DNA from: Bolinopsis microptera | Taxonomy: Eukaryota > Ctenophora > Tentaculata > Lobata > Bolinopsidae | Direction: 5' to 3' | Assembly: GCF_026151205.1 (NCBI RefSeq) | Contig: NC_087083.1 | Location: 13,514,944-13,578,943 of the forward strand | Length of the DNA: 64,000 bases | Shown here: piece by piece, positions 34,701 through 45,932 of the stretch | Layout: each line of letters begins with the position of its first letter | Numbering within the stretch: position 1 is the first letter of the stretch | Made by a program: the position numbers and the translations under genes | Notes under the pieces: generated by a model | The model's input: only the letters and a program-made list of their open reading frames with translations | Databases searched by the model: none | What the model was told of the DNA's origin: nothing

Positions 34701-36787
34701 GTACACGTGGGTTGTTACTGTGGGAACACGTGATAAGTACACGTGGTTGTTACTGTGGGAACACGTGATAAGTACACGTGGTTGTTACTGTGGGAATACG
34801 TGATAAGTACACGTGGTTGTTACTGTGGGAACACGTGATAAGTACACGTGGGTTGTTACTGTGGGAATACGTGATAAGTACACGTGGTTGTTACTGTGGG
34901 AACACGTGATAAGTACACGTGGTTGTTACTGTGGGAACACGTGATAAGTACACGTGGTTGTTACTGTGGGAACACGTGATAAGTACACGTGGTTGTTACT
35001 GTGGGAACACGTGATAAGTACACGTGGTTGTTACTGTGGGAACACGTGATAAGTACACGTGGATGTTACAGTGGGACCACGTTTTAATTTCGGATTTTTC
35101 CATCCACCCTTAAAAATGTCCACCCTTAAAAAGTTAAAGTGGTTCATTTTAATGTCCGTTCACGCAATGACCAGTCAAATATCTTCCAATAGGGTAAGTT
35201 TTTAATTTATTTCCAATTGTCCTCACTGTTAACGGTGCAGAATTCATCACGTTCAAGTTCCGAAGCCTCAGTGCCGCTTTGCAGCTCTGCTATCCGGCTA
35301 TCTTGTATTATAGTCCCTTCAAAACTGGTAGATACTGGTGACTGGGACGCCTCTTCCACATCCTCGTAATTAGTGTCTTCAAATTCGCTTTGTCCGGATA
35401 AGAGTTCGTCAGGAGCCGGGTTGTATGAACGCTGTTCTGTGTCTGTGGGGGAAGGCAGAGAAATGTGTTATCAGGTTAAAGAAGTGATGATTTATAACAA
35501 TACTATGAAATAGTGATTGGTTCTTAATTGTTGAAGGTAATGATTTTGAATTTTCATGATTAAAATGATAATTGATAATTTTTACTTTTAAATATTTAAA
35601 TGGTTGGAGCTATTGTTGTTTGATAGCCGAAAAGGAAACTTACCCAGAAGTTGATCCAGCATGCTCGTGCCACTTGCTGGAGTCGCTAGAACATCTGGTA
35701 AAAATATTACTTTAATATTTTATAGGTTTTTAATTCCGACGAATCACTGTAACAATATTTTTGAGGTGGGGACGAGTCCGACTATTAAAAATTGTGCATT
35801 CTCCTAAATTTAAGTTCTAGAAACATAAATCAATTTTCTTACCACCTAAGTTTGACGTGATTTGGATCTAATAGTGGTGTTACAAAATAATGGTTTAATA
35901 AAAACATTCACGAATTTAGTTACTCCAGAGTAACTAATCATATTCAGGATCCGAACATTATTTATTAGTCGCATAGTTGTAATGTTCTGGGGCAAAATTT
36001 GTATTGATCCCGTTTGTTGCGACAAGGAATAGGCTCTTATCAGGAAAGGAATTATCTTACGTTTCAATGTAACAACATCGTATACATGATCTCAAATTAT
36101 TCGTTATCTTATCATGAATACGATGTTGTTACATTGCAACGTAGAATAATTCCAGCATGTATCCTTAGTAAAGGTATTTAAACAATAAACTAATCGCAAA
36201 TGCACGGCTTCCACCCCAGTATCACCCCCCCCCCCCCCCCTTCCACCCCAGTATCACCCACCTCTCTCAAACAAGTCAAGTTCCACATCACAGTCAACTG
36301 TACAGTTCCTCTGTTGGTAGGTAACGTGAGTTCCTGATCTCAGGACCAGGCGACTACTGGTCTGAGTTCCCGCCCCGCAGTCTCCTTCTTCTACAATACA
36401 CTCACTCCATAACACTTCCTCCACTGCAATTGCAAGAATGTTTCTTCGGGTTTTATATGGGTATAAAGATCATGGATAATGAAAAAGAAAAAATTGTTAC
36501 CACTTTTTAAAGGGGTATCTATTTAAAAAAGGGCCTTTAAAAGGGGCCTATTTTTACATTGACGCCTCTTTAGGTGTGTGTGTACTCGATGGGCATCTTA
36601 TTTTAAATGTCGACGAGTTTTTAGGACACATTTTCTATTATGTTGGCTTATTAATTTTAATCTATTAGTCTTTACCTTTCACGATCTATTTGTTGATTAA
36701 TAAAAGAGAAGTGTACTGACCATTAATTAATTCCACACTGGTTATTAACACCACACTGATTAACGTCCAGTGCAGGATAGCTACCAT
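14648..36787 (-). CDS. Giant secreted TSP1-repeat / Ig / fibrinogen-like protein
   Basis: About 50 exons encode roughly 2,590 residues. Order: signal peptide (MVAILHWTLISVVLITSVEL, exon 36787-36721), TSP1 repeats, acidic linker, further TSP1 repeats, Ig-like domains (32593-30962), classical WSxWS TSP1 repeats (30702-24508), a long run of Cys-rich TSP1-related modules (24203-17155), a Glu/Lys-rich linker (exon 16780-16083) and a fibrinogen/intelectin-like C-terminal domain ending STWGKIYIR and TAA at 14648. Phase 1 junctions predominate, as in shuffled extracellular modules. No membrane segment lies at the end, so it is probably secreted or matrix-bound. Two joins are unresolved (about 29568 to 29370, and 22792 to 22622); every other junction I placed keeps the frame. 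TSP1 proteins act in adhesion, matrix and axon guidance; the ligand cannot be told. It is divergently transcribed from the Ig/FN3 gene at 45933. Confidence 0.85.
17689..17775. repeat. 21-bp AT-rich tandem repeat beside a 5' splice site
   Basis: About four copies of AATTATAAAGTTTAATTATAA, starting about 12 bp downstream (on the minus strand) of the donor of the exon ending at 17788. Confidence 0.85.
18100..18245. repeat. Imperfect 46-bp repeat, 2 to 3 copies
   Basis: ACTATAAACGCCTGTGATTG followed by GACTATAGGTCAGAGACCAC recurs in the intron between the exons at 18411-18273 and 17991-17788. Confidence 0.8.
20070..20766. repeat. 11-bp satellite, unit ACTCTATACAG, about 63 copies
   Basis: A nearly pure array with rare CCATAC variants clustered near both ends. 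It lies in a TSP1-gene intron and starts about 12 bp from the donor of the exon ending at 20778. All six frames are open or nearly so because 11 and 3 are coprime; the long ORFs over it are artefacts. Confidence 0.95.
21800..22148. repeat. Duplicated splice acceptor separated by an octamer array
   Basis: The about 60-bp sequence holding the acceptor TTTCCAG and the first 40 nt of the exon starting at 21838 occurs at 21802-21861 and again at 22089-22148. Between the copies lie about 28 copies of the octamer GGTTACCT, with GGTAACCT variants only at the two edges. Confidence 0.9.
23053..23198. repeat. Repeat with internal hairpins
   Basis: GTGGCCCGTCGCCACATGGC plus the following GTAGTGTGGGCAG occurs at 23053-23085 and 23166-23198. 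Between them are small hairpins (GTGCCTCTGAATAGAGGCA). It may be a short non-autonomous element in an intron. Confidence 0.6.
23205..23401. repeat. 50-bp minisatellite, 4 copies, starting at a 5' splice site
   Basis: Unit (minus strand) begins GTTATTCGTGGATACG; the first bases of the copy nearest the exon are the donor of the exon ending at 23401. Confidence 0.88.
24300..24560. repeat. Triplicated exon end plus 5' splice site
   Basis: The last about 30 nt of exon 24611-24508 (AGGCAGTGTTACCTTGATCA, then ACCCAG) and its donor GTATTA recur at about 24425-24455 and 24328-24358 in the following intron. The intervening text includes TCTGGGGTCCCCAGGT each time. Confidence 0.85.
24616..24662. repeat. 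Short GGTAACCT octamer array
   Basis: Five copies of the same octamer (GGTAACCT to GGTTACCT) that is expanded at 21860-22088 and 28545-28684, here only about 5 bp upstream of the acceptor of the exon starting at 24611. Confidence 0.85.
25133..26192. repeat. Coding Ala-Asp-Ser repeats and 360-bp exon-intron duplication
   Basis: Three blocks of the 9-bp unit AGTGCTGAT (25133-25410, 25682-25762, 26043-26190) encode Ala-Asp-Ser runs inside three consecutive exons. The DNA between blocks (25411-25681 and 25763-26042, holding an exon end, an intron and an exon start) is almost identical. The exon at 25828-25622 is therefore a tandem duplicate whose breakpoints fall in the codon repeat. The first block includes Ala-Asp-Gly variants. 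Confidence 0.9.
26255..27362. repeat. 58-bp intronic minisatellite, about 19 copies
   Basis: Unit includes CATCATTAAACAGGATCGTA and TTTAAACAATGTAACGGTGA. Copies fall in two runs by one base (GATCTTATAC versus GATCGTATAC), showing separate amplification of sub-blocks. Confidence 0.92.
28467..28765. repeat. Duplicated exon end plus 5' splice site around an octamer array
   Basis: The end of exon 28833-28705 with its donor (80 bp, about 95 percent identical) occurs at 28685-28765 and 28467-28547. About 17 copies of the octamer GGTTACCA separate them. This is the same octamer family as at 21860 and 24616. Confidence 0.9.
30903..30976. repeat. Two-copy duplication of exon end plus donor
   Basis: The last 15 nt of exon 31099-30962 (GTTACAGCTGCCAG) and its donor GTATAT recur 42 bp further into the intron at 30923-30939. 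Confidence 0.85.
31728..31864. repeat. 10-bp microsatellite abutting a 3' splice site
   Basis: About 12 copies of ACGTAAATGT run up to the acceptor TTTGATCAG of the Ig exon starting at 31725. Confidence 0.9.
31955..32165. repeat. Tandem copies of exon end plus donor (about 4)
   Basis: The last about 24 nt of exon 32231-32143 (ACAACGTCTTAAGAATAAAA), its donor GTAAGTTTAC and about 25 bp of intron recur in units of about 61 bp, one copy shortened. Confidence 0.88.
32437..32508. repeat. Three 21-bp coding repeats, each with TGACGTCA
   Basis: Unit GATGACGTCATAGCTGAGYCT inside the Ig exon 32593-32375 encodes three copies of SSDSAMT-like heptads, an insertion within the Ig fold between strands. 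Each holds the palindrome TGACGTCA (a perfect CRE/ATF-type site). Confidence 0.85.
32995..33197. repeat. 72-bp tandem copies of a 3' splice site plus exon start (3 copies)
   Basis: Each unit holds TTGTTTAG or TTGTTCAG followed by the start of exon 33036-32940 (encoding MxVLWSDWSLCTC). The inner copy joins the real exon. Confidence 0.9.
34019..34092. repeat. Two-copy duplication of a 3' splice site
   Basis: ATACTGCGCAAAGGTTTGTT (acceptor of exon 34026-33865) recurs as ATACTGAGCAAAGGTTTGTT about 38 bp away in the intron. Confidence 0.8.
34428..35076. repeat. 34/35-bp minisatellite made of a 3' splice site, about 19 copies
   Basis: Unit on the coding strand is CACGTGTTCCCACAG then TAACAAC, that is, the acceptor and first bases of the exon starting at 34434, plus CACGTGTACTTAT. 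Copies vary by one G (34 or 35 bp). Each holds two CACGTG E-boxes. Confidence 0.92.
36048..36153. mobile_element. 106-bp inverted-repeat element (MITE-like)
   Basis: Two 43-bp arms with about four mismatches, beginning GGAATTATCTTACG and ending CGTAGAATAATTCC. It lies in an intron of the TSP1 gene. No clear target duplication. Confidence 0.7.
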
Positions 36788-37439
36788 TTTTATAAAGTAA
36801 CTTTTACAAACGGACAGGCAGATCCGACAAACTACGAGCAAAAAAAGCAAAGAAAGAGAAAATAAACGTTACATAAATCGTCCGTGTTTTTATCATCATG
36901 CTTATCAGTTTTTTAATCAGTTTTAACGATCTTATCTGACTGGGACTAAGAGTGACTGATTACCTTCTTTTTCATCCGATTATGTATCAGATCATTTCTA
37001 AATTATATTAGTCTTCTAGAATTTTCTTAGATTATGGTTTTAAACAAATAATGATACGGAGTACAATTATTAATTATATAAACAGATGTCAGATAATTAA
37101 ATTTGGAACTTTTGTTAAGTTCTGAATATATTTATAGTACTAAGTAGGCAGGGTAAGGTAAAAAATTAGGAATTGGAGGGAAGAGACTGGAGGTAATAAG
37201 TTGGAGGGAAGAAATTGGAGGAAAGGGGTTCGAGTTATTTATTCAGTCAATATGTGACAAAGTTTCATTCATCATACAAATTCTGGGCAGAATTCTCTTC
37301 CCGGGAGAGGTTTTTGAGCTAGTGTATAGTACTATATAAAGTGTACTATAGTAGTAATAGTACTTTCTTCGTTCAGGCAATAAATGAATAATCCACGTGC
37401 ACGGAAAAAAGGAATTACCAAGAAAAGGCTGTACTTTTA

Positions 37440-37840
37440 AGGCTGAGTTATGATTAAGAGTTACATTATCGGTCATAATTATCACGGACATTACTTTCAC
37501 GCTGAAGACTTTAGCGTGAATAATTATGTCCGTGAAAATAATGTCTGTGGCATTTAAGGTCGGTGAATAATAAAGTCCGGTAATTATTTCCATTAATTCT
37601 AGTGTGTGTGTCCCTTTATATGCGAAATATTTGTGTAGCCGATTACTATATTACATAGCTTTTTAGTATACTAGGACAAATATAATCACTCCTCGGTCAC
37701 ATTCTAGAGATCAGAAAAAGAGTAAAACACTTATTAAAAAATCGCCAAAAATTATCACAATTTTTGGGCGGTCATGAGCGTGAATAATTATGTCCGTGAA
37801 AAAACTTGTCCGTGATAATTATGTCCGATAAGGTAGTTTC
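37440..37840. mobile_element. Fragments related to the large foldback element
   Basis: Several copies of GTGAATAATTATGTCCGTGA, in both orientations, including the palindromic TCACGCT...AGCGTGA, ending with GTCCGATAAG, the same terminal word as the larger element beginning 23 bp further on. Probably an older or deleted relative. Confidence 0.6.
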
Positions 37841-39237
37841 CTCATGTGACAGCCCCACATACCTTATCGGACCTTATTTGGACGGACAATAAATGAACGG
37901 ACATATAGTCTTTGTAATAAGCGCCATGAGCTGGCACAGAATTTTTTGTCTCTGATTTTGATAAATTTGGTACCAAAAGTTGCCTCTAAGTGTGAATAAT
38001 GAAAATTCACCGTGTAGCACGATAACGTCGAGCTGTATGTGGGCCTTTTGTGCATCGCAAGAGTGTACAAAGGACGAAAAATGGGTAATTTATTACTTAA
38101 AATGCCTATAACTCCTAAAATATTGAATATTTTGAAATAATTCATACAGGATCGTAATGAACTTAGTCAGACGCAACTTTTAGTACAAAAATTATAATAT
38201 TTGAAGCACAAAAATGTTCAAAAATTTGTTCAAAATTTCACACAAGGGGGGACCCTTGTGTTCAGATTAAAAAATTTTGAAAATAATTTTCCTTTAAATC
38301 TTAAAATATTAGTACTAAAAGTTTTGTCTCGATGAGCTGATTACGATGCCATAATGATTATGTGATAATAACTGAAAATGTGAAAGTTATAGGCCAAAAA
38401 ATAAAAATTTGCGCGAAAAAAGCACGCGCGGCAAACAAGCGCCGTGTAGCATTTTTAGCAAAAATTGCTACACGGTGGATTTATTTTATTCACATTTTTA
38501 GACAACTTTTGGTACCAAATTTATCGAAATCGTTGACATACGTTGCATGCCACTTTTCGCGCGCGAAGCGCGCGCCGCCGAAGGCGGAAAAAGGGGCATA
38601 CCATGAAGGGAATCGGACTTTTTAGAGGGACGCATATTCTGCGTCCCTATTATCCTATTTGATCAAATATGGGAGTAATTGACTGAGATGGCGCGCGCGC
38701 GCCACCAAAACAGTTAAATGCATTGTTTTTAACCAAGTTGCAATATTTGTGAGTTTACTTGGTATCTTTGTAGTATTTTTATTATCTAAACGACTGTATT
38801 AAGTCATTAGAACCTTCATGCAAACAAAAATTGAAATGTTTCAATATTTCTGTAAACTGAAAACTTGTAATTTTGTTCCAAACTGCTTAATTTTTGTACG
38901 GCGCTACAAATTCATGAAAAACGCGCTATATTTATATTTCGCATTGGATATATAGATGACCAATGATATCGTGGTATTAAAGTCATGTGACACCGCGATG
39001 AGCTAGCTGGCGTCTAGCTGCCTAAGATCATATCTATGCTTTCTCCTTTGTCCTTTTTTATCACTCGATAGCGGTAACTCTTTACACATGCTTTTTTGTA
39101 CAACCTGTTGTTAAATTTGTTTAACATCTCTCTGGTTATTGCAAACCACTTCAATCCCCAAATTTATACATCTAACCATCTCTCTGGTTGCTTCCATCTC
39201 GTTAAAGCCAAGGCTCGACCGGGACCGCTTTTTTGGG

Positions 39238-41597
39238 GCTAATATTAAATACTAGTGGACTCTATGCAGCTCTTCCAGCACCCCTAATTTTACTGATCTG
39301 GAGGTCACGTTTTATTGAGCCAGTACAGGCTAATATTAAATACTAGTGGACTCTATGCAGCTCTTCCAGCACCCCTAATTTTACTGATCTGGAGGTCACA
39401 TTTTATTGAGCCAGTACAGGCTAATATTAAATACTAGTGGACTCTATGCAGCTCTTCCAGCACCCTTAATTTTACTGATCTGGAGGTCACATTTTATTCA
39501 GCCAGTACAGGCTAATATTAAATACTAGTGGACTCTACGCAGCTCTTCCAGCACCCTTAATTTTACTGATCTGGAGGTCACAATTTATTGAGCCAGTACA
39601 GGCAAATATTAAATACTAGTGGACTCTATGCAGCTCGTCCAGCACCCCTAATTTTACTGATCTGGAGGTCACATTTTATTGGGCCAGTACAGGCTAATAT
39701 TAAATACTAGTGGACTCTATGCAACTCTTCCAGCACCCATAAATTTACTGATCTGGAGGTCACATTTTATTGAACCAGTACAGGCTAATATAATATTAAA
39801 TACTAGTGGACTCTATGCAGCTCTTCCATCACCCTTAATTTTACTGATCTGGAGGTCACATTTTATTGAGCCAGTACAGGCTAATATTAAATACTAGTGG
39901 ACTCTATGCAGCTCTTCCAGCACCCATAAATTTACTGATCTGGAGGTCACATTTTATTGAACCAGTACAGGCTAATATAATATTAAATACTAGTGGACTC
40001 TATGCAGCTCTTCCAGCACCCTTAATTTTACTGATCTGGAGGTAACATTTTATTGAGCCAGTACAGGCTAATATAATATTAAATACTAGTGGACTCTATG
40101 CAGCTCTTCCAGCACCCATGAATTTACTGATCTGGAGGTCACATTTTATTGAGCCAGTACAGGCTAATATTAAATACTAGTGGACTCTATGCAGCTCTTC
40201 CAGCACCCTTAATTTTACTGATTTGGAGGTCACATTTTATTGAGCCAGTACAGGCTAATATTAAATACTAGTGGACTCTATGCAGCTCTTCCAGCACCCT
40301 TAATTTTACTGATCTGGAGGTCACATTTTATTGAGCCAGTACAGGCTAATATTAAATACTAGTGGACTCTATGCAGCTCTTCCAGCACCCATAAATTTAC
40401 TGATCTGGAGGTAACATTTTATTGAGCCAGTACAGGCTAATATTAAATACTAGTGGACTCTATGCAGCTCTTCCAGCACCCTTAATTTTACTGATCTGGA
40501 GGTCACATTTTATTGAGCCAGTACAGGCTAATATTAAATACTAGTGGACTCTATGCAGCTCTTCCAGCACCCCTAATTTTACTGATCTGGAGGTCACATT
40601 TTATTGAGCCAGTACAGGCTAATATTAAATACTAGTGGACTCTATGCAGCTCTTCCAGCACCCTTAATTTTACTGATCTGGAGGTCACATTTTATTGAGC
40701 CAGTACAGGCTAATATTAAATACTAGTGGACTCTATGCAGCTCTTCCAGCACCCTTAATTTTACTGATCTGGAGGTCACAATTTATTGAGCCAGTACAGG
40801 CTAATATTAAATACTAGTGGACTCTATGCAGCTCGTCCAGCACCCCTAATTTTACTGATCTGGAGGTCACATTTTATTGGGCCAGTACAGGCTAATATTA
40901 AATACTAGTGGACTCTATGCAGCTCTTCCAGCACCCATAAATTTACTGATCTGGAGGTCACATTTTATTGAACCAGTACAGGCTAATATAATATTAAATA
41001 CTAGTGGACTCTATGCAGCTCTTCCAGCACCCTTAATTTTACTGATCTGGAGGTCACATTTTATTGAGCCAGTACAGGCTAATATTAAATACTAGTGGAC
41101 TCTATGCAGCTCTTCCAGCACCCATAAATTTACTGATCTGGAGGTCACATTTTATTGAACCAGTACAGGCTAATATAATATTAAATACTAGTGGACTCTA
41201 TGCAGCTCTTCCAGCACCCTTAATTTTACTGATCTGGAGGTAACATTTTATTGAGCCAGTACAGGCTAATATAATATTAAATACTAGTGGACTCTATGCA
41301 GCTCTTCCAGCACCCATGAATTTACTGATCTGGAGGTCACATTTTATTGAGCCAGTACAGGCTAATATTAAATACTAGTGGACTCTATGCAGCTCTTCCA
41401 GCACCCTTAATTTTACTGATTTGGAGGTCACATTTTATTGAGCCAGTACAGGCTAATATTAAATACTAGTGGACTCTATGCAGCTCTTCCAGCACCCTTA
41501 ATTTTACTGATCTGGAGGTCACATTTTATTGAGCCAGTACAGGCTAATATTAAATACTAGTGGACTCTATGCAGCTCTTCCAGCACCCATAAATTTA
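39238..41597. repeat. 91-bp satellite, about 26 units, with 1,198-bp higher-order period
   Basis: Unit begins CTAATATTAAATACTAGTGG; some units carry a 5-bp insertion (AATAT). The series of variants around 39600-40390 (CTCGTCC, GGGCCAG, CCATAAATTT, and so on) is repeated in the same order about 1,198 bp later, showing a block duplication of about 13 units. Confidence 0.9.
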
Positions 41598-42526
41598 CTC
41601 TGATATTTGGATACGAAACATGTATCAACGAAATCGGAGAAAAAAGTTCTGTGCTCGCGCTTGGCGCTTATTACACTGACTAATAATTATGAACGGACAT
41701 TAATATGAACGCTAGAAGGCACTCAACTTAAAACCATCAAAAATCCGAATTTTTTTCATTTTTTTAAATGTTTTTTTATTTCAGAAAATTATTTTTAAAT
41801 CCATTTTGTATACAGTAATTAGTAAAAAAAGCAGTCGTTAAGCAGTAAAAATGTTAAAAGATGTGTACATGATCAGTGTTTAATATCGCATATCATCTTC
41901 ATCAAATGGGTTTTCGTGCATGAAATAGTTCAACGTTTAAAAATTAACCTTTAAAATTAACCAACGTTGGCCTACAAAACGTTTAAGAACTTTTCATTCA
42001 CAATCTAAAATTAAATACAACGTTAAAACGCTGTTCGATTTTAAACGTTGCTCATATCAATTGGTTCATCTTTTTGGGCGTTCGTGTAATGTTTTTTATC
42101 CCAGTTTCAGCGTCTTTTCAGTTTCAATGAGTCAGCTAGAAACTTGATCTCTATTTCCAGACTTTCATAATGATCATTAGGCTCACAACAGCTGGAATAC
42201 AATAAGTTAACCTCCTTTCTGGCTCACTTGTGGACTGCTTCAGAAGGCTATACTAACTGTCTAATTGAATAATTGGAAGAGAACTCCATCAGGCCTAGCT
42301 GAACCAAGCGTGGAGTTGATACACCTTTCACAAGCAAGAGCCACTTTGGTCTACTTTTTGTGAGGTGTCTCAGCTACGCCTACATGGGTCCCCCCTTATC
42401 TTTTTTTTGGCTTTGCTGTTTGGTCTGCACTGATCACCATTATTTAGGACTCGACATGATTTAGTGTTTTACAGTGTGGTAGCTTGGGAGTAACTCTTAG
42501 AGGGAATATCGGCAGTATCGAGATAG

Positions 42527-42728
42527 CCCGACCACTGTCCGCGGACCACTGTCTGCGGACCACTGTCTGCGGACCACTGTTGCGGACCACTGTCCGCGGA
42601 CACCTGTCTACCAGATCATATTACTGTATAATAACGGTATCCCCTGAATCAAGCAGGGTTCACATCATCCCCTGAATCAAGCAGGGTTCACATCATCCCC
42701 TGAGTCAAGCAGGGTTCACATCATCGCA
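42527..42728. repeat. Two short tandem repeats inside the foldback element
   Basis: About four copies of a 17-bp unit (GACCACTGTCTGCGGAC, 42530-42604) and three copies of a 28-bp unit (CCCCTGAATCAAGCAGGGTT, 42640-42726). Confidence 0.85.
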
Positions 42729-43598
42729 CGCGAATTCCAATCAGCGGTGGTGTCAAGGCTTATTAAACGATTAAGCAACCTTACGAGATCAGTTCACATC
42801 ATGCAATATATAAAGAATAACTATTATCAGACTGCATCAATCATTTCTATCATCAACTCCTTCTTGAACAACTACATCTATGGAATATCTTCGATCAGAT
42901 TTGCAAGGGTTTTGCTTGACCGTCCTTTTTCCAGTTCCCGCTCTCATTAGCGATTCATCAAGAGCGCTTTTTCCATGGGATTTATTTTCGTTGACTTACA
43001 TATTGCGTAGTCTGAACTCTGATATCATTGTGGTAATTTAATTTCCCGAAGCTGCAAGATTTTGCAGTTTTCAATTCCCGGGTGCAGATAATTATATAGA
43101 CTTAAAATAGAATTAAAGTCGATGTTCCAAGCGCTTAAGGGCTGTTGCAATCTATAAATCAATTTTATATTGGAGAAACTCTTTAGTCTCGTCTAATATA
43201 GACACTGTCCTTGGCAACACGATTTACCGTAAATGTGTAGAGGCTGCTGCTGGAACAAGTTTGTAATGTTGGCGGGGACTAGCTCATGAACTATGTTGTT
43301 AATGAGTGCCATAACTTCGTTGACTTTTTCCGCAAAGTGCCCCTTGAAAACATCATATACTAGTAGAGTTTCCTGTGCCTCCGGCAGACCAAGGAAAACC
43401 TTTCCGTCGTTAACTTACGGCACAATAAAGTTCTCATAGTTGTCATATTCTGGAAAAAAGTTCGAATTTTTGAAAAAAATTCAACGGACTTTAACTTGGA
43501 CGGACCTTAAATGAACGTACTTTATTTGAACGGACATTAAGATGAACGTTAAGGCCTCCAGCGTTCAATTAATGTCCGTCCAAATAAGGTCCGATAAG

Positions 43599-45932
43599 TG
43601 CATGAAAGTACCCTGATGGTACTGTACCCTCTTTTACAGTTTTCTAATAAGCTCCCATATATAAAAGTGGATTCTGGAGCGGAGAGGTGAAGTATATTTT
43701 TGACACGTGACAGCAATAAACCAATCATCTTCTACCATTGACCAATAAAACCCATAAAATAAATTGACAGTCACGTGTTGGAAAAATGAGCCTCACCTCC
43801 CCATTCCCCAATCCCCTTCAGTTTTCGAGTTTTTATATCAATACACAGTGTTGCCATACAAAGCTATACCTTAAGATTTATCTGCCCTCCAACTTGCCCC
43901 CATTACCACATGTACAACACACGTGTTACCTTCTCTAAACACACGTGTTACGGTGTGTTACCTTCACTGTTACACTCTCTAAACGGCAGGTGCCACTCTC
44001 GCCACTTTCCGGTCCTACTGCTCTTTACTGGACTTAGTAACTCTTATCGCTGCCTAAATTAGTTTATAATTTGGATGTGAAGCCAGCCCTTTCATGACTG
44101 GACCCATACAATGTGGACAATTAAATGATTCTACGGTTAGCGGGAGATACACGACCGGTTGTGTATCGCGTGGTTAATTAGGAATATTATCATTTATTTG
44201 TGGGTTGTAACGCGGACTGAAATTTGAGTCCGTTTTAACGAATATTGCTGATATGTAATCTCCATTTAGATGACAGGAAGGTCTTGTGTTCTGTGTGTAT
44301 TTCGCTTTGCCACTTCGAAAATTGAGTTCTTTTTAAAGCACGAGTACGTTTAACAGTCGATTTAAAGAACTGCAAGTGTAAGTTACATCATTTGGCTGCT
44401 GCAGCACTGATATTTAAAATCTCGCGATAATACCGTGATTTTTTGTTTTTGAAGTCCTTTCTTATCAATGCACCTAGCATGGTTTTTACTGAACTTTTTT
44501 GTTTCATCATCCTCCGAGTAATTTGTTTCATGTATCAGTCGAGGAAAATATTATGAAAAGCGTTTCACAATTCATGCCCACTATCATGGCTTCCTTGTGG
44601 AAGTTTTCAAGATATTTTACAAGCTGAGAAGTTTTAAAGTTTTAAGCCCCTTGCTTGAACCTTAATGTTTTTAAAATTTGCGTTATCTTGACAAGTCCGC
44701 ATGGTTCTTATCATAACTTCATTTTGTTTTGTTAATTAGATTACTGCTTATAGATCCCAACATCACATACTCACATTATGGTATATTTTATTCTACTTTG
44801 AGGTTCTAAAATATGTGAATCTACTCCTGTACCCACTTACAAGCTATAGTTACTTTGGCTTAATGTTTAGTTTCTCGTGTTAACCTGTTGTTTACAAGCT
44901 GGAATTTTCCCCCAATTTTCCCCCTTTTTCTCGAATTTTCTCGCATTTCTTTCATTCTTATCGAAATTCGGAGAGCTGTAACAAATCTGCGGTGTACAGG
45001 AATAGTTAAATATGGGTTTTACTGTAATATTTAGTCAATAATTGTGCACTTATTTTCTTATTCCAAACTTCTATCCATGGTTTTGTCTGCAGTCTGTCTG
45101 CAGTTAAATACTTAATGATTCGAAATGTAATCTAGATAATCCTAGACGTCTCAAACACAAACAACAAGGACATTTTTTCGTCTAAGAGGTTAAATTTATT
45201 GCAAGATATTTACTGAAAATGTTTTTGAACAAGCCGCTCTGGAGTCAACAATAAATGGGTAATGATAATAATAATAATATATATTATTCATATTTGTCGA
45301 AACCCCATAACTTTTAATTAGAGTTAATTTGTGTCGCCATATGTTAATCATGTTCATATCATATTTAAAGTTCGAACAGCCACAAGGCAACTCAAATAAG
45401 CCAACAAGCTGATACCCGTTTCTGTTGCTCAATTTTATTCTCCGACCTAAAACCATTTCCGCGTTTTTTTGCTATTTGAACGATTATATCGTGTCAAATT
45501 TACCAATTAAACTACATTTTCCTGAAAAATAAATGCTCGTTTTTCTGTTACTCAAATGACTGAGATATTATAAAGGTCCAGAAAATTGGGTTGAAACTAG
45601 ATCCCGAGATCCGCTCTACAATAAGAACCGAGCAAGGATCATAAGGATACATAACAATCGTGCAAGGATCCCAATTAATCACCCTTCACAACATTATCCC
45701 CAGCTGAAGACGATTTACACAAGTATTTTGAAAGCTCCTGCTAATAAAATCTTTCGTATCACTTATATGTTTTAAATATCCCCCTCCAGGCCAATTGTAG
45801 GGTATCATATCACACTACCAGTCTCAACATTAGCCCACAATAATTGATAAAGTCCCCCCCCCCCCGGCCCCCATCCTGTACCAATCTAACAGTGTTTAAC
45901 CATGTCACTCTGTTTCAGTCTGATGTGCCTGA
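43599..45932. other. Intergenic region upstream of the Ig/FN3 gene
   Basis: AT-rich, with CACGTG words near 43700-43960 and a C-run at 45858. It should contain the Ig/FN3 promoter, but I see no element that fixes it and no exon. Confidence 0.5.

Larger units (their letters stand above)
30962..36787 (-). other. N-terminal part of the TSP1 gene: signal peptide, TSP1, Ig domains
   Basis: Exons: 36787-36721 signal peptide; 36423-36262 TSP1 (LWSECIVEEGDCGAGTQ); 35694-35644 and 35442-35227 acidic linker; 34434-34297, 34026-33865, 33706-33566, 33388-33283, 33036-32940, 32804-32729 TSP1 modules (for example HGWSECTARCGPGTQ and WSDWSLCTCFDHGAG); then Ig-like exons 32593-32375 (EGSSLELTCLV...SWITVSP), 32231-32143, 31725-31593 (AAGYLCKVTSASG), 31337-31267 (GGEAVLTCHV) and 31099-30962 (YITWLKDD...DGGRYSCQ). 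That makes about two Ig domains. The Cys-Trp-Cys pattern and DGGRYSC are typical of I/C2-set Ig folds. Confidence 0.8.
37863..43598. mobile_element. 5.7-kb composite foldback/TIR element with internal satellite
   Basis: Both outer ends read CTTATCGGACCTTATTTGGA plus GGACA in inverted orientation (26 bp perfect, then diverging). A second, inner inverted pair joins about 37915-37975 with 41625-41690. A third lies within the left arm (37955-38020 against 38440-38550). The core is a 91-bp satellite. I see no transposase ORF, so it is non-autonomous. I cannot find a target duplication. It separates the divergent TSP1 and Ig/FN3 genes. Confidence 0.7.

Noticed and set aside
38362-38625. Plus-strand 87-codon ORF in the foldback element
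   Set aside because: Lies in an internal inverted repeat with low-complexity CG runs; no motif and no transposase features.
39679-41095. Repeated 72-codon ORFs
   Set aside because: Identical frames arising from the 91-bp satellite and its higher-order duplication.
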